Source: Pseudomonadota bacterium (GTDB lineage: Bacteria; Pseudomonadota; Gammaproteobacteria; Xanthomonadales; Xanthomonadaceae). Taken from it: 64,000 nucleotides of DNA. The translations under genes were made by a program, and so were the position numbers. Of this stretch, positions 1-9,435 are shown piece after piece. The notes beneath the pieces are model-generated. The model did no database searches. It saw only the letters and a list, made by a program, of their open reading frames with translations, and had not been told where the DNA came from. The stretch is from positions 21,852 through 85,851 of the forward strand of contig JAFEBX010000014.1 of the NCBI GenBank assembly GCA_018242425.1, written 5' to 3'. The stretch's first letter is position 1. Every line of letters begins with the position of its first letter.

Positions 1-653
1 ACGCGTTCCGGCGATTCGTACCACGGGAACATGCCGGCGGATTGCGTGCCCGGCGCGCCTTTTTCCTCGAAGGCGACGCGTCCACGCGGGGAGCAGTAAC
101 GCATGCGCGTGAACACGTTGATGATGGCGCGATGGCGTTCCGGGCCGGTCAGGCGCGGATTCCACATCGGCCGGTTGCCGTACATGGTCTTGAGCAGCTT
201 GCGGAAGCCGTTGCCCTGCAGGCGCGTTTCCACTTCCCGCGCCAGCGATTCCGCTTCGTCGATGCTCCAGCGCGGCAACAGTCCGGCGTGCACCATCGCC
301 CACCCGAGTTCGCGATCGACGTGCATCAGCTTCTGCTGGCGCAGCCAGTCGAGCAGTGTGCGGGCGTCGTCGGCGAATACCACGCGTTGCAGGTCGGGAT
401 TGACCCGGCGCTGCTCCTCGGGGCGACGCTCGCCGATCGCGATCAGCGACAGGTCATGGTTGCCGAGCACGATGCTGGAATTCGCGCGCAGCGAATGCAC
501 CAGCCGCAACGTCTCCAGCGATTCACCGCCGCGATTCACCAGGTCGCCGCAAAACCACAGCTTGTCGCGCGCGGGATCGAAACGGATCCGTTCCAGCAAT
601 CGTTGCGTCGCGTCGTAACAGCCTTGCAGGTCGCCAATCGCCCACACCGCCAT
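1..653 (-). CDS. apaH: Symmetrical bis(5'-nucleosyl)-tetraphosphatase ApaH, C-terminus beyond window
   Basis: Hydrolyses diadenosine tetraphosphate (Ap4A) to two ADP in the cytoplasm, limiting this alarmone and the Np4A caps on RNA. The visible 217 codons carry the metallophosphatase motifs: a start reading MAVWAIGDLQGCYD, then GDLVNRG and GNHD, which hold the metal ligands of the calcineurin-like fold. The ATG at 653 follows an AGGGAG ribosome site seven bases upstream. The gene runs off the left edge, so its C-terminus is not seen. It is last in the lptD-surA-pdxA-rsmA-apaG-apaH run, the same order as in enterobacteria, 18 bp after apaG. Family identity is firm. Confidence 0.95.
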   Translation of the reverse strand, partial: MAVWAIGDLQGCYDATQRLLERIRFDPARDKLWFCGDLVNRGGESLETLRLVHSLRANSSIVLGNHDLSLIAIGERRPEEQRRVNPDLQRVVFADDARTLLDWLRQQKLMHVDRELGWAMVHAGLLPRWSIDEAESLAREVETRLQGNGFRKLLKTMYGNRPMWNPRLTGPERHRAIINVFTRMRYCSPRGRVAFEEKGAPGTQSAGMFPWYESPER

Positions 654-671
654 GGCAATTCTCCCTGTGCG

Positions 672-1055
672 TCAGTGCAGCGTACGCGGAATGGTCAGGG
701 TGAACTCCGGGATCTTTGCCGCGAACTCGGTGCCGTCGTCGGCGACGATGTCGTAGCTTCCCTGCATGGTGCCGACCGTCGTGCCCAGCACCACGCCGGA
801 CACGTACTGGAAGCCATCGCCCGGGCGCAGCCACGGCTGCTCGCCGACCACGCCATCGCCGTGCACTTCTTCGGCATGGCCTTCGCCATCGGTGATCAGC
901 CAGTGGCGACGAACCAAGCGCGCCGGCACCTTGCCGCTGTTGCGGATCGTGATGGTGTAGGAGAAGACGAAACGGTTTTCGTCGGGCGACGATTCGTCGT
1001 CCAGGTAACTGGTGTCGACGTCCACGTCGAAGGCATAGTCGTCCATCGCGTTCAT
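672..1055 (-). CDS. apaG: ApaG domain protein
   Basis: Small (127 aa) single-domain protein of the ApaG family, a fibronectin-III-like beta sandwich. It is named from its operon with apaH. Older annotation calls it a Co2+/Mg2+ efflux protein, but the molecular role is not settled. Typical family segments are visible: SYTITIRNSG, RHWLITDGEG, and the closing block GTMQGSYDIVADDGTEF followed by PEFTLTIPRTLH. The ATG at 1055 matches the usual family N-terminus; a second in-frame ATG lies nine bases later. It sits between rsmA (46 bp upstream) and apaH (18 bp downstream), so it is almost certainly cotranscribed. Confidence 0.93.
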   Translation of the reverse strand: MNAMDDYAFDVDVDTSYLDDESSPDENRFVFSYTITIRNSGKVPARLVRRHWLITDGEGHAEEVHGDGVVGEQPWLRPGDGFQYVSGVVLGTTVGTMQGSYDIVADDGTEFAAKIPEFTLTIPRTLH

Positions 1056-1101
1056 GGCGACAGTGTAAGGCGGATGGGTGAACCGTGCGTCAGCGGCGAA
1101 A

Positions 1102-1899
1102 TCAGCCGTCTTGCGCGAGATTGGCCAGGCGTACGAATCCGGCGACATCGACCTGTTCCGCGCGCGCGTCCGGGCGCAGGCCGGCGGCTTCGATCAGGGC
1201 AGGATCGGCGACGCCGTTCAGGGCATTGCGCAACGTCTTGCGACGCTGCCCGAAGGCGGCGCGCACCACGTCGGCGAAGTGGCGTGGATCGCGGATGGCG
1301 ATCGTCGCGGGATCGCGCGGCACCAGCCGCACCACCGCGGAATCGACCTTGGGCGCCGGCCGGAACGAGCCGGGCAGCACCACGAACAACGGCGTCACCG
1401 TGCAGTAGGCTTGCAGCATCACCGACAAGCGTCCGTAGACCTTGCTGCCAGGGCCGGCGGCCATGCGATCGACCACTTCCTTCTGCAGCATGAAATGCAT
1501 GTCGATGATCGACGCCGCGTGATCGAGTGCGTGGAACAGGATCGGCGACGACAGGTTGTAGGGCAGGTTGCCGACCAGGCGGATCCTGTTTTCGCCGGCA
1601 AGCTTGGTGAAGTCGACCTGCAACACGTCGCGATGGATCACTTCCAGCTTGCCGTGCGCGCGTGCGGCTTCGGTCAGCGGGAAGATCAGGTCGCGATCGA
1701 ATTCGATGACGGTCAGTTCGCCGTGGCGATCGAGCAGGGGAAAGGTGATCGCCCCCTGTCCCGGACCGATCTCGACGATGGTGTCGCCGGGCTTGGGATC
1801 GATCGCCTGCACGATCTTTTCGATCACGCCGCGTTCGTGCAGGAAGTTCTGGCCGAGGTGTTTCTTGGCGCCGGGACGGAAACTGGCGGAATCGTTCAT
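1102..1899 (-). CDS. rsmA: 16S rRNA (adenine1518-N6/adenine1519-N6)-dimethyltransferase
   Basis: RsmA/KsgA puts four methyl groups on A1518 and A1519 near the 3' end of 16S rRNA and acts as a late checkpoint in 30S assembly; loss gives kasugamycin resistance. The 265-aa product has the family start KKHLGQNFL, the AdoMet-binding motif VEIGPGQGAIT, the acidic residue of IEFDRDL and the catalytic NLPY motif (GNLPYNLSS). The ATG at 1899 overlaps the pdxA stop by four bases (ATGA), implying translational coupling. It is co-operonic with apaG and apaH downstream. Confidence 0.96.
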   Translation of the reverse strand: MNDSASFRPGAKKHLGQNFLHERGVIEKIVQAIDPKPGDTIVEIGPGQGAITFPLLDRHGELTVIEFDRDLIFPLTEAARAHGKLEVIHRDVLQVDFTKLAGENRIRLVGNLPYNLSSPILFHALDHAASIIDMHFMLQKEVVDRMAAGPGSKVYGRLSVMLQAYCTVTPLFVVLPGSFRPAPKVDSAVVRLVPRDPATIAIRDPRHFADVVRAAFGQRRKTLRNALNGVADPALIEAAGLRPDARAEQVDVAGFVRLANLAQDG

Positions 1900-2873
1900 G
1901 GTGTCGTGTTCCGTTGTCCGGCGAATTGCGCGCATTGCGCGACCGCCGCGAACAGGCTGTCCGGCGATGCGCACCCGCTGCCGGCGATATCGAGAGCGGT
2001 GCCGTGGTCGACGGCAACGCGCGGATAAGGCAGGCCAAGGGTGATGTTGACCGCGTGTTCGATCCCGGTCGATTTCAGCACCGGCAAGCCCTGGTCGTGG
2101 TACATCGCGACCACCGCATCGAACTGCGGAAGTTTGCCGGGCAGGAAGGCGGTATCGGCGGGCAGCGGGCCATCGAGATTCAAGCCGCGTGCGCGCAGCT
2201 GTTCCAGCACGGGGATGATGATGTCGAGTTCTTCGCGTCCGAGGTGACCGTCCTCGCCGGCGTGCGGATTGAGGCCGAGCACGGCGATCCGTGGCGCTGC
2301 GATCCCGAAATCGCGGCGCAATGCCGCGTGGGTGATGGACAGGATGCGTTCCAGCCGTTCCGCGGTGATTGCGCCGGGCACATCGCGCAGCGGCAGATGC
2401 GTGGTCACCAGGGCGACACGCAGGCCGGGACGCGCCAGCATCATCACCACGTCGCAGCCGGCCTGTCGCGCGAGGCGTTCGGTGGTGCCGGTGTAGGCGA
2501 TGCCGCCGTCGTTGATCGCGGCCTTGTGGAAGGGGCCGGTGACGAGGCCGTGCATGCGTCCTTGCAGGCAGTCGAGCGCGGCGGCGTCGAGTGCGGCGAT
2601 CGTCGCGGGGGCGTTGGCGGGGTCGGGATGGCCGGCGTGGGCCGGCACCTGCAGGCGGTGTTCGATCAGGCGAAGTTGCCCGCCGTGCGTGACGTCGGCA
2701 TCGGCAGGCAACAGTTCAAGCGGTAAGCGCAATGCAGCTGCCGCTTGCATCAGGACATCGGGGTCCGCATAGGCGGTGCAGAGCGTGGACAGATCGGCGC
2801 GTTGCGCCAGATGGACACAGAGCTCCGGACCGATACCCGCCGGCTCCCCGGGAACGAGGGCCAAGCGGCTCAT
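1896..2873 (-). CDS. pdxA: 4-hydroxythreonine-4-phosphate dehydrogenase
   Basis: NAD-dependent oxidation of 4-phosphohydroxy-L-threonine to 3-amino-2-oxopropyl phosphate in the DXP-dependent pyridoxal 5'-phosphate pathway. The 325-aa protein starts LALVPGEPAGIGPEL. It holds the three metal-binding histidine regions of the family: TTHLPLRDV, LNPHAGEDG and the MYHDQG loop, and ends with the conserved VDHGTALDIAG block. An alternative start five codons upstream exists; MSRLALVPGEP fits the family best. It is coupled to rsmA by a 4-nt overlap and lies 117 bp after surA. Confidence 0.95.
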   Translation of the reverse strand: MSRLALVPGEPAGIGPELCVHLAQRADLSTLCTAYADPDVLMQAAAALRLPLELLPADADVTHGGQLRLIEHRLQVPAHAGHPDPANAPATIAALDAAALDCLQGRMHGLVTGPFHKAAINDGGIAYTGTTERLARQAGCDVVMMLARPGLRVALVTTHLPLRDVPGAITAERLERILSITHAALRRDFGIAAPRIAVLGLNPHAGEDGHLGREELDIIIPVLEQLRARGLNLDGPLPADTAFLPGKLPQFDAVVAMYHDQGLPVLKSTGIEHAVNITLGLPYPRVAVDHGTALDIAGSGCASPDSLFAAVAQCAQFAGQRNTTP

Positions 2874-2990
2874 GCCGCACCAATGCACGCGCGCTGCATC
2901 GTCATCACGCGCTCATTTATCGACATAAACTCGCTCGTTCTTCCTTGCATCGCACGCGCCTTGATGCGGCATGGGATGTTTCTATGGCGA

Positions 2991-4358
2991 TCAGCCCTTC
3001 TTTTTCGCCGGCGCTGCCGGTGCGGCCGGAGTCGTGTCCTGCGCCGGCTGCTGCGGCGCCGCGTCGGCGCCGACGCGGACGTCGACGTAGGCTTCGCCGC
3101 GCATTTCGCGCAGGAAGCGGTCATAGGCGTCTTCCAGCTTGCGACGGCCGATCGTTTCGCGCATGGCACCGCGCTGATCCTCGCTGGCGGCCACGCCCTG
3201 GCGGCTGGCGACGCGCTGCGCGATCACCCAGCCATCCTTGGTCTGGACCGGCTGGCTGACTTCGCCGTCGCGCAATGCGGCTACGGCTGCGCCGATTTCA
3301 GCACCGAGGCCGTCCTGGCTGCGCCAGCCGGTATCGCCCCCGTTCGCACGACCCACCGGATCATCCGAATCGGATTCCGCGACCTTGGCGAAATTGGCGC
3401 CGCCCGCCAAACGGGCGCGCAGGGTTTCGGCACGCGCCTTGCCCTTGCCGTCATTGGCGGGATCCTTCGACTTCACCAGGATCTGGCGGGTGTGGTACTG
3501 GGTGACGGTGCCGAGGCCGGCGGCGCCATCGCGCGTTTCCACCAGCTTCAGCAGCTGGAAACCGGTCGCGCCACGGATCGGGCCGGCGATGTCGCCGGGC
3601 TTCATGCCGCCGACGATCTGGGCGAATGCCGCCGGGATTTCCTGCATCGAGCGCCAGCCGAGGTCGCCGCCATCGAGCGCGTTGGGTGCATCGGAATAGC
3701 GGATGGCAGCTGCCGTGAAATCCATTTCCTTGCGGTCGATCAGGCCCTTGACGCCTTCGATCTTCTTCTGGCCGGTGGCGATCTGTTCCGGCGTTGCCCC
3801 GGCGGGCAATGCCACCACGAGGTTGGCGAGGTGCAGCTGCGTGCCGGTGTTCGACTGCGCCGCGAGTGCGGCATTCACTTCGGATTCGCTGACGTGGACT
3901 GCCCCCTGCGCGTAAGCCTGCTTGAGGCGCTGGGTCAGCAGTTCGTCGCGCACGGCGTTGCGGAAGCTGTCGAACGACTGGCCCTGTTGCGCGAGCTGCT
4001 GGCGCAACTGGTCGACGCTGATCTTGTTGCCCTGCGCGATTGATTCGATCGCCTGGCCGAGTTCCTGGTCATCGACGGTGATGCCGCTCTGCTGCGCGCG
4101 GGCCACCTGCAGGCGCTGCAGGATCAGGCGCTCGAGGATCTGCTTCTCGAGGATGTCGTGCGGCGGCAGCTCATTGGCCCGGCCGGCGTACTGCTGTTGC
4201 ACGTTGGCCATCGCGCGTGCGAGTTCGCTTTTCAGGATCACGTCTTCGTTGACCACGGCGGCGATGCCGTCGATCGACGTGGAGGTGGCCTGCTGGGCGA
4301 ACGACGGGGCAACCAGCGCCAGTTGAAGGGCGAGGACGGCGGGGAACAGAATCTTCAT
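2991..4358 (-). CDS. surA: Periplasmic chaperone / peptidyl-prolyl isomerase SurA
   Basis: Chaperone that escorts unfolded outer-membrane proteins, including LptD, across the periplasm to the BAM complex. The 455-aa protein has a Sec signal (residues 1-21, cleaved after SFA), an N-terminal chaperone domain beginning with IDGIAAVVNEDVI, and two parvulin domains: roughly residues 165-270 (from GTQLHLANLVV) and 280-400 (from YHTRQILVKS, with GGDTGW). The tail is Pro/Ala/Lys-rich, longer than in E. coli SurA. The ATG at 4358 overlaps the lptD stop (ATGA), so chaperone and client are translated in a coupled way. Confidence 0.95.
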   Translation of the reverse strand: MKILFPAVLALQLALVAPSFAQQATSTSIDGIAAVVNEDVILKSELARAMANVQQQYAGRANELPPHDILEKQILERLILQRLQVARAQQSGITVDDQELGQAIESIAQGNKISVDQLRQQLAQQGQSFDSFRNAVRDELLTQRLKQAYAQGAVHVSESEVNAALAAQSNTGTQLHLANLVVALPAGATPEQIATGQKKIEGVKGLIDRKEMDFTAAAIRYSDAPNALDGGDLGWRSMQEIPAAFAQIVGGMKPGDIAGPIRGATGFQLLKLVETRDGAAGLGTVTQYHTRQILVKSKDPANDGKGKARAETLRARLAGGANFAKVAESDSDDPVGRANGGDTGWRSQDGLGAEIGAAVAALRDGEVSQPVQTKDGWVIAQRVASRQGVAASEDQRGAMRETIGRRKLEDAYDRFLREMRGEAYVDVRVGADAAPQQPAQDTTPAAPAAPAKKKG

Positions 4359-6811
4359 TGAATGGGGTCCGGATCGACGGTGTGTTGCCCTGACGAGAGG
4401 GCTTCAGGTGGGACGAGATAGAGGTCGTCGCGGAAGTAACCGAGGATAGCACGGCGCAAAATGCGCCTCGTGTCCTGTCCGGCCGAACCGAGTCCCTTCA
4501 GTTCGAATTCCAGCATGATGCCGTTGCGCAGGTCGCCTTCGCGGGTGGCGACATAGCGGCGACCGACGATGCGCACGGCCACGCAGCAGCTGTCCCACTG
4601 CACGCCGCCGACGATTTCCAGCGGTTTGACGGTGTGCTTCCAGGTGGTCTGGTCGCGCAACGAGGTGTAATAGCGACCGACGACGCTCCACGACGAAGTG
4701 ATCGGATAGAGGAACTGCAGGTCGGCCTGTTCGAGCAGGTTGCGGCGATAGCGGTAGCTCAGGTTGACGATGCCATCGTCGCCCCACAGATAGCGCGTGC
4801 GCACCGAGACCAGGTCGCGTTGCTTGGTCCGCGGGTCCCACTGGTAGGACGCGCCCATGGTCCAGCGGTCGTTGAAGGCATAGTTGGCGTCCGCCACCCA
4901 GGCCGAACGGCCGCGCAGCAACGGCGTCTCGCCCGGCAGCGTCACCTGGGTGTCGCTGAGATAGCGGATCTGGCCGAGGCTGGCCGAGAGTTTTTCGTGG
5001 CCGTCGGATTCGCGGTTCATGCGCGTGGTCACCGCGAACGTCACCTGGTCGGCGTCGCTTTGGCGGTCGGCGCTGGAATAGCGGTTGTCGCGGAACAGCT
5101 GGCCCCAGCTGTAGGTCAGCAGGCCGGTGTCGAAGACCGGGAGCATCGACTGGTCACGATACGGCGTGCGCAGGTAGAACACGCGCGGCTCCAGCGTCTG
5201 CACGTAGTCCTTGCCGCCCCAGTGTACGTTGCGGTCGAACTGGATGCCGCCGTCCAGCGACATGATCGGCAGGCTGCGGGTCGGGTTGCGCTGGACCAGC
5301 GGCTGCCAGACCGCGTCGGGCACGGTATCGCGGTTCCAGTAACGCCCCTGCAGCGCCTCGGCCGCGATCGCGCGGTCCTTGGCGTTGTTGTCGGCGAGAT
5401 CGCCGTCGAGCTGGTAGGCGGTGTAACGCCAGGCCACGGTGGGTGTCAGGAACCACCAGTTGCCCTGAAGCGGCATCGAAATGAACGGCTTGATGTCGAA
5501 GCGGCTGCCACCCGGGATCCGCAGCGACGGGCCGGTCTGGTCGAAGGTGCCGGTGGCGAAGTTGCGATAGTTCTGGTGCTGGAAGCGCACGGCTTCCGCG
5601 CTGACACCAGCGCGGAACAACACCCCCAGCGGCGTGTCCAGGTTGTAGGTGATGCGCGGCTGGCGATCGTAGGGCAGCGCAGCCTCGGTCAGGGTGTAGT
5701 CGGTGCGCACCCAGTGGTCGACGCTGATCGATGCGTCCCAGTGGTGGCCGCGCCCGTACACGCCGATTTCGCTCATCGCCGAATACTGGGCAAGCCCGGC
5801 GGAACTGTTGTTGAAGTCTTCCAGGTAGCGCGGATCGCTCAGCCACAGCAGGTTGGCGCGTGCCTGCCAGTTCGGCGACAGGTTCTGGAACGCCTGGTAG
5901 GTGAAGCTGCCGCGGGCATCGTCGTTGCGCAACTTGTCGTTGGGCATCCACATCGCGCGGGCGACGCCGGAACCGCTTTCGTTGAGGTAGCGGAATTCGT
6001 TGTCGATCGCCACGCCGCGCTCGGTCATGATGCGCGGGCTGATGGTGTCGTCGTAGTTCGGCGCGATGTTGATGTAGATCGGCTGGCGCCAGTCGAATCC
6101 GTTGCGCTGGGTCTGCGAGATCGACGGGAACAGCAGGCCGGTGCGGCGGCGATCGTCGATCGGGAACTTGAACCACGGGATATAGGCCACCGGCACCTTG
6201 CCGATGCGGATCTTGGCGTTGTGCGCCACCGCCATGCCTTCCTCGGTATCGACGTCGATGCGCGAGGCCTTGAGTTCCCAGTCGCGCTGTTCCGGCGGGC
6301 AGGTGGTGTAAGTGGCGTCGTAGAGCTCGCCCTTGCTGCCGTTCAGATCGATGCGGTCGGCGGTACCGTTGCCGCGATGGGAGACGATCTGGTAGCGGAT
6401 GTTGTCGATGGTGTGGGTGTCGGCCGCCTGATTGCCCAGCGCCTTGTCGGCGAGGATGCGCATCTTCGGGTCCTGGTAGCGCACATGCCCTTCAGCGACA
6501 TAGGTGTCCTTGTCGCGGTCGTAGGTGACGTGGTCGGCGCCGAGGAACTGGTTGCCGCGGTTCAGCGCGACATTGCCGTTGAACACCGGCATGTCGACCG
6601 TGCCGGTCTGCTCGTCGCCTTCCAGGGTGGTCTGCAGCTGCTTGCGCGGGGTCACCTTCTCGTCACCGGTCGGCGCGGTGTCGGTGAAGATCGGAACGGG
6701 GTCCTTGGCCGGGCAACGTCCCCAATCCAGCTGGTATTTTTCAGCAGCCTGGAGCGGCAGGGCCGCAGCAATACACAACGACAGGGGCAAAAGGCGCGGG
6801 TGGGGGCGCAC
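4355..6811 (-). CDS. lptD: LPS-assembly outer membrane protein LptD
   Basis: Beta-barrel that, with the lipoprotein LptE, inserts lipopolysaccharide into the outer leaflet of the outer membrane. The chosen GTG start at 6811 gives 818 aa with a Sec signal starting [10 protein letters not shown] and ending LPLQA, preceded by a GGAAG-type ribosome site. An in-frame ATG further upstream would put sequence in front of the signal peptide and run into the msrB leader. The N-terminal OstA jellyroll region and a long C-terminal barrel are visible. Four cysteines typical of LptD are present: WGRC and YTTCPPEQ in the N-terminal part, and the SCC pair in [10 protein letters not shown] near the end. These form the inter-domain disulfides in the family. 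First gene of the superoperon; divergent from msrB. Confidence 0.95.
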   Translation of the reverse strand: MRPHPRLLPLSLCIAAALPLQAAEKYQLDWGRCPAKDPVPIFTDTAPTGDEKVTPRKQLQTTLEGDEQTGTVDMPVFNGNVALNRGNQFLGADHVTYDRDKDTYVAEGHVRYQDPKMRILADKALGNQAADTHTIDNIRYQIVSHRGNGTADRIDLNGSKGELYDATYTTCPPEQRDWELKASRIDVDTEEGMAVAHNAKIRIGKVPVAYIPWFKFPIDDRRRTGLLFPSISQTQRNGFDWRQPIYINIAPNYDDTISPRIMTERGVAIDNEFRYLNESGSGVARAMWMPNDKLRNDDARGSFTYQAFQNLSPNWQARANLLWLSDPRYLEDFNNSSAGLAQYSAMSEIGVYGRGHHWDASISVDHWVRTDYTLTEAALPYDRQPRITYNLDTPLGVLFRAGVSAEAVRFQHQNYRNFATGTFDQTGPSLRIPGGSRFDIKPFISMPLQGNWWFLTPTVAWRYTAYQLDGDLADNNAKDRAIAAEALQGRYWNRDTVPDAVWQPLVQRNPTRSLPIMSLDGGIQFDRNVHWGGKDYVQTLEPRVFYLRTPYRDQSMLPVFDTGLLTYSWGQLFRDNRYSSADRQSDADQVTFAVTTRMNRESDGHEKLSASLGQIRYLSDTQVTLPGETPLLRGRSAWVADANYAFNDRWTMGASYQWDPRTKQRDLVSVRTRYLWGDDGIVNLSYRYRRNLLEQADLQFLYPITSSWSVVGRYYTSLRDQTTWKHTVKPLEIVGGVQWDSCCVAVRIVGRRYVATREGDLRNGIMLEFELKGLGSAGQDTRRILRRAILGYFRDDLYLVPPEALSSGQHTVDPDPIQ

Positions 6812-6908
6812 GGGGCTTCCTGAATGCCAAGTCGCGATACTTTGCCGGATCGCTTGCCTGCGGGCAATCAAGGCCGCACTTTCGTTCATGGACTGCTGGA
6901 GCACAGAC

Positions 6909-7331
6909 ATGGCCGAAACCACCCACCACGACCCGCTGCCGACCGATTCCGAGTTGCGCGAGCGCCTGAGTCCCGAGCAGTACGCGATCTGCCGCTGTTC
7001 AGCCACGGAGCGTGCATTCACCGGCAAGTACTGGGATCACCACGAAGCCGGCCGCTATGCCTGCGTGGCCTGCGGCCAGCCCCTGTTTGCCTCGGCGGAC
7101 AAATACGATTCCGGCAGCGGCTGGCCGAGCTACATGCGCCCGATCATGGAGGCGGCGGTGGAAGAACACGCCGACGACAGTCACGGCATGCGCCGGGTGG
7201 AAGTGCGCTGCAGCCGCTGCGAGTCGCATCTGGGCCATGTCTTCCCCGATGGCCCGGCGCCGACCGGGCTGCGCTACTGCATCAATTCGGCGGCGCTGGA
7301 TTTCGAGGCGGACGCCACCAGTCAGCGCTGA
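6909..7331 (+). CDS. msrB: Peptide-methionine (R)-S-oxide reductase MsrB
   Basis: Reduces the R epimer of methionine sulfoxide in proteins using thioredoxin. The 140-aa enzyme has two zinc-binding CxxC pairs (CVAC and CSRC), the substrate-site motif SGSGWPSY, and the catalytic cysteine in [10 protein letters not shown], so it is the zinc-containing form. The ATG at 6909 begins MAETTHHD. It is divergent from lptD with 97 bp between the starts. Its 3' end overlaps the convergent deacetylase gene by 10 bp. The partner enzyme msrA is about 11 kb away and not linked. Confidence 0.95.
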   Translation: MAETTHHDPLPTDSELRERLSPEQYAICRCSATERAFTGKYWDHHEAGRYACVACGQPLFASADKYDSGSGWPSYMRPIMEAAVEEHADDSHGMRRVEVRCSRCESHLGHVFPDGPAPTGLRYCINSAALDFEADATSQR

Positions 7332-8245
7332 CCGCACAACGCGGTGACGTGGGCGCGGGCGGAGTCCGACAGCGCGGGCAGGGCATAGCCGCCCTCCAGG
7401 GTCGAGACGATGCGGCCGCAGGCATGGCGTTCGGCGACTTCGACCAGCCGTTCGGTGATCCAGCCGAAATCGCGTGCTTCCAGCAGGCCCTGGGCCAGCG
7501 GATCCTCGCGATGGGCGTCGAAACCAGCCGAGATCAGCAGGAGCTGCGGCTTGAAGGCGTCGATCCGCGGGATCAGCACGTCTTCCCACAGGGTGCGCAC
7601 TGCCTGGGCGTTGGCCAGTGGCGGATACGTCGCGTTGGCGATGTTGCCGACGCCGGTTTCGTCGGGCTCGCCGGTGCCGGGGTAAAGCGGCGACTGGTGG
7701 CTGTCGACGAACAGAACGCGCGGTTCGTGTTCGAAGATCGCCTGGGTGCCGTTTCCGTGGTGGACGTCGAAATCGGCGATCGCCAGCCGCTCGATGCCGT
7801 TCGCCAGGGCGCGCGCGGCGGCCACCGCGATGTTGTTGAACAGGCAGAAGCCCATCGCCAGGTCGTGCTCGGCGTGGTGACCGGGCGGACGCACCGCGCA
7901 GAAGGCGCGGCGGTCATCGCCGACCATTACCCAGTCGATCGCGGCGGTCGTGGCGCCGGCGGCGCGCAATGCCGCCTCGGGACTGCCGGGCGACAGCGCG
8001 GTATCGGCATCGAGCCAATGGATGTCATTGCCGACCGGGGGCGCGAGTACGCGATCGACCAGATCGGCGTGGTGCACGCGCAACAGGTCTTCGCGCGCGA
8101 CCGGCGGCGCATCCTGCCAGTCGATCGGCAGCGCCGATGCCTGCAGGGCATCGAGTACGGCGCGCAGGCGTCCGGAGTGTTCGGCGTGATCGGCGCCGGT
8201 GTCGTGGGCGAGGCAGGCGGCGTGCGTGTAGACGCGGACGCTCAA
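7322..8245 (-). CDS. Histone-deacetylase-family (class II HDAC-like) deacetylase
   Basis: Zinc-dependent amidohydrolase of the HDAC/acetoin-utilisation/acetylpolyamine fold, 307 aa. Visible catalytic features are the histidine pair in [10 protein letters not shown], zinc ligands in [11 protein letters not shown] and [12 protein letters not shown], and the closing [10 protein letters not shown] with the active-site glycine loop. The start is inferred as TTG at 8245, because it overlaps the upstream adenosyltransferase stop as TTGA and places the normal N-terminus ([12 protein letters not shown]) first; no nearby ATG fits. Substrate cannot be read from sequence. Bacterial relatives act on acetylpolyamines, acetylated lysines or small amides. 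Likely last gene of an operon with the cobalamin adenosyltransferase. Confidence 0.85.
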   Translation of the reverse strand: MSVRVYTHAACLAHDTGADHAEHSGRLRAVLDALQASALPIDWQDAPPVAREDLLRVHHADLVDRVLAPPVGNDIHWLDADTALSPGSPEAALRAAGATTAAIDWVMVGDDRRAFCAVRPPGHHAEHDLAMGFCLFNNIAVAAARALANGIERLAIADFDVHHGNGTQAIFEHEPRVLFVDSHQSPLYPGTGEPDETGVGNIANATYPPLANAQAVRTLWEDVLIPRIDAFKPQLLLISAGFDAHREDPLAQGLLEARDFGWITERLVEVAERHACGRIVSTLEGGYALPALSDSARAHVTALCGQR

Positions 8246-8793
8246 CGCCGGCGCTCGTGCTGCCACAGCACCTCGCCGTGGCCGCTGGCGCGCGCCAGCA
8301 CCCGCGCCAGCACGAACAGCAGGTCGGAGAGGCGATTGAGATAGCGCACCGCCTGCGGACGCACGGCTTCCGCCCGCGCCAGCGCGACGGTTTCGCGTTC
8401 GGCGCGACGCACCACGGTGCGCGCGACGTGGCAGCGCGCGGCGGCTTCTCCGCCACCGGGGAGGATGAAATCCTTCAGCGGCGGCAGTGCGTCGTTGTAA
8501 TGATCGAGTCGCTGTTCGAGGCGTTCGACATCGGCGTCGTCGATCGCCGAGTGGCCGGGGATGCACAGTTCGCCGCCCAGGTCGAACAACTGGTGCTGGA
8601 TCGAGGTCAGCAGGTCGCGGATGTCGACCGGCATGTCGCTGGCGAGCAGCAGGCCGATGCAGGAATTCGCTTCATCCACGGTGCCGTAGGCGGTGACGCG
8701 CAGGGAATCCTTGGCTATCCGGCTGCCATCGCCGAGACCGGTGCTGCCATCGTCACCGGTCTTCGTGTAGATCTTCGAAAGGCGATTGCCCAT
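8242..8793 (-). CDS. Cob(I)yrinic acid a,c-diamide adenosyltransferase (PduO-type ATR)
   Basis: Transfers the 5'-deoxyadenosyl group of ATP to cob(I)alamin to make coenzyme B12. The 183-aa protein shows the PduO-type ATP-binding N-terminus KIYTKTGDDGSTGL, the YGTVDEANS helix, FILPGGG, RTVVRRAERE and the closing YLNRLSDLLFVLAR motif. Those last residues carry the arginines that hold ATP and the cobalamin pocket. No cobalamin biosynthesis genes lie nearby, which suggests salvage of imported corrinoid. It follows a small membrane protein by 21 bp and is coupled to the deacetylase by a TTGA junction. Confidence 0.93.
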   Translation of the reverse strand: MGNRLSKIYTKTGDDGSTGLGDGSRIAKDSLRVTAYGTVDEANSCIGLLLASDMPVDIRDLLTSIQHQLFDLGGELCIPGHSAIDDADVERLEQRLDHYNDALPPLKDFILPGGGEAAARCHVARTVVRRAERETVALARAEAVRPQAVRYLNRLSDLLFVLARVLARASGHGEVLWQHERRR

Positions 8794-8814
8794 GGAACGG
8801 GGTGGCGTGTGCGG

Positions 8815-9390
8815 TCACACCGTCTGCGCGCGCAGCGCCGGGACACGGCGGCGCAGCAGTTCAAAGCCACCGAACAGCACGGCCGAATAGAGCAGGGTGC
8901 CAAGCACGGTCCACTTGAAGAACGGGATGCCGGCGGCGTAGCAGGCCATCAGTCCGGCGCCATTCTTCGGATACATGGCGCCGCTGGCCCACGTGCCGAA
9001 GTTGGTGACAAGGAAGAAGAACACCGAACCGGCCAGCGACCAGCCGAGCACGCGCGCACCACTGACGCGGCCGCGCAGCGAGAAGCCGGCGAACGTGGTC
9101 AGCGCGATGCAGGCGTAGACCAGCCAGAACGACAGGTGGCCGACATAATCGGCGTAGCTGCCGCCATTGAGCAGGCCCAGCGCGACGTCCGAGAGCAGCA
9201 TCGCGACCAGCGGGATCCACAGCGCGGCGCGGCGCGAGGCGAAATAGGCGCCACCGAACAGGGCCATGGCTTCGACCGGCGAGAAATTCGGCGGATGCGG
9301 CAGCAGGCGGGTCAGCGCCGCGGCGGCGATCATCACGGCAAGCGTCCACGGGCCGGAGGCGAGGGCGGAAGTCTGGTCGGTGCGGTTCAT
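8815..9390 (-). CDS. DUF6580-like integral membrane protein, possible ECF S-component
   Basis: A 191-aa hydrophobic protein with about five to six membrane segments, beginning near residue 17. The conserved-looking block NFSPVEAMALFGGAYF and the compact size resemble the DUF6580 / ECF-transporter S-component-like families. The gene lies 21 bp ahead of the cobalamin adenosyltransferase. Solitary S-components such as BtuM import cobalamin in some Gram-negative bacteria, so a corrinoid-uptake role is a reasonable guess but is inference from context only. The ATG at 9390 was chosen over an in-frame TTG three codons upstream; no strong ribosome site is seen for either. Only 45 bp separate it from the divergent ubiH-like gene, leaving no room for a cobalamin riboswitch. 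Confidence 0.7.
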   Translation of the reverse strand: MNRTDQTSALASGPWTLAVMIAAAALTRLLPHPPNFSPVEAMALFGGAYFASRRAALWIPLVAMLLSDVALGLLNGGSYADYVGHLSFWLVYACIALTTFAGFSLRGRVSGARVLGWSLAGSVFFFLVTNFGTWASGAMYPKNGAGLMACYAAGIPFFKWTVLGTLLYSAVLFGGFELLRRRVPALRAQTV

Positions 9391-9435
9391 CGGCTTCAAC
9401 GGAAGATGGTGCGGAAGCCGTTAGCATAGCGCGTC

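Noticed and set aside
4634..6823. Long open frame antisense to lptD (about 730 codons)
   Set aside because: High GC content keeps antisense frames open. The translation is Val/Ala/Gly/Arg-rich without any motif, while the opposite strand encodes an unmistakable LptD.
9391..9435. Cobalamin riboswitch ahead of the DUF6580/adenosyltransferase operon
   Set aside because: Only 45 bp separate the divergent starts, too short for the roughly 200-nt element, and no B12-box sequence is seen.
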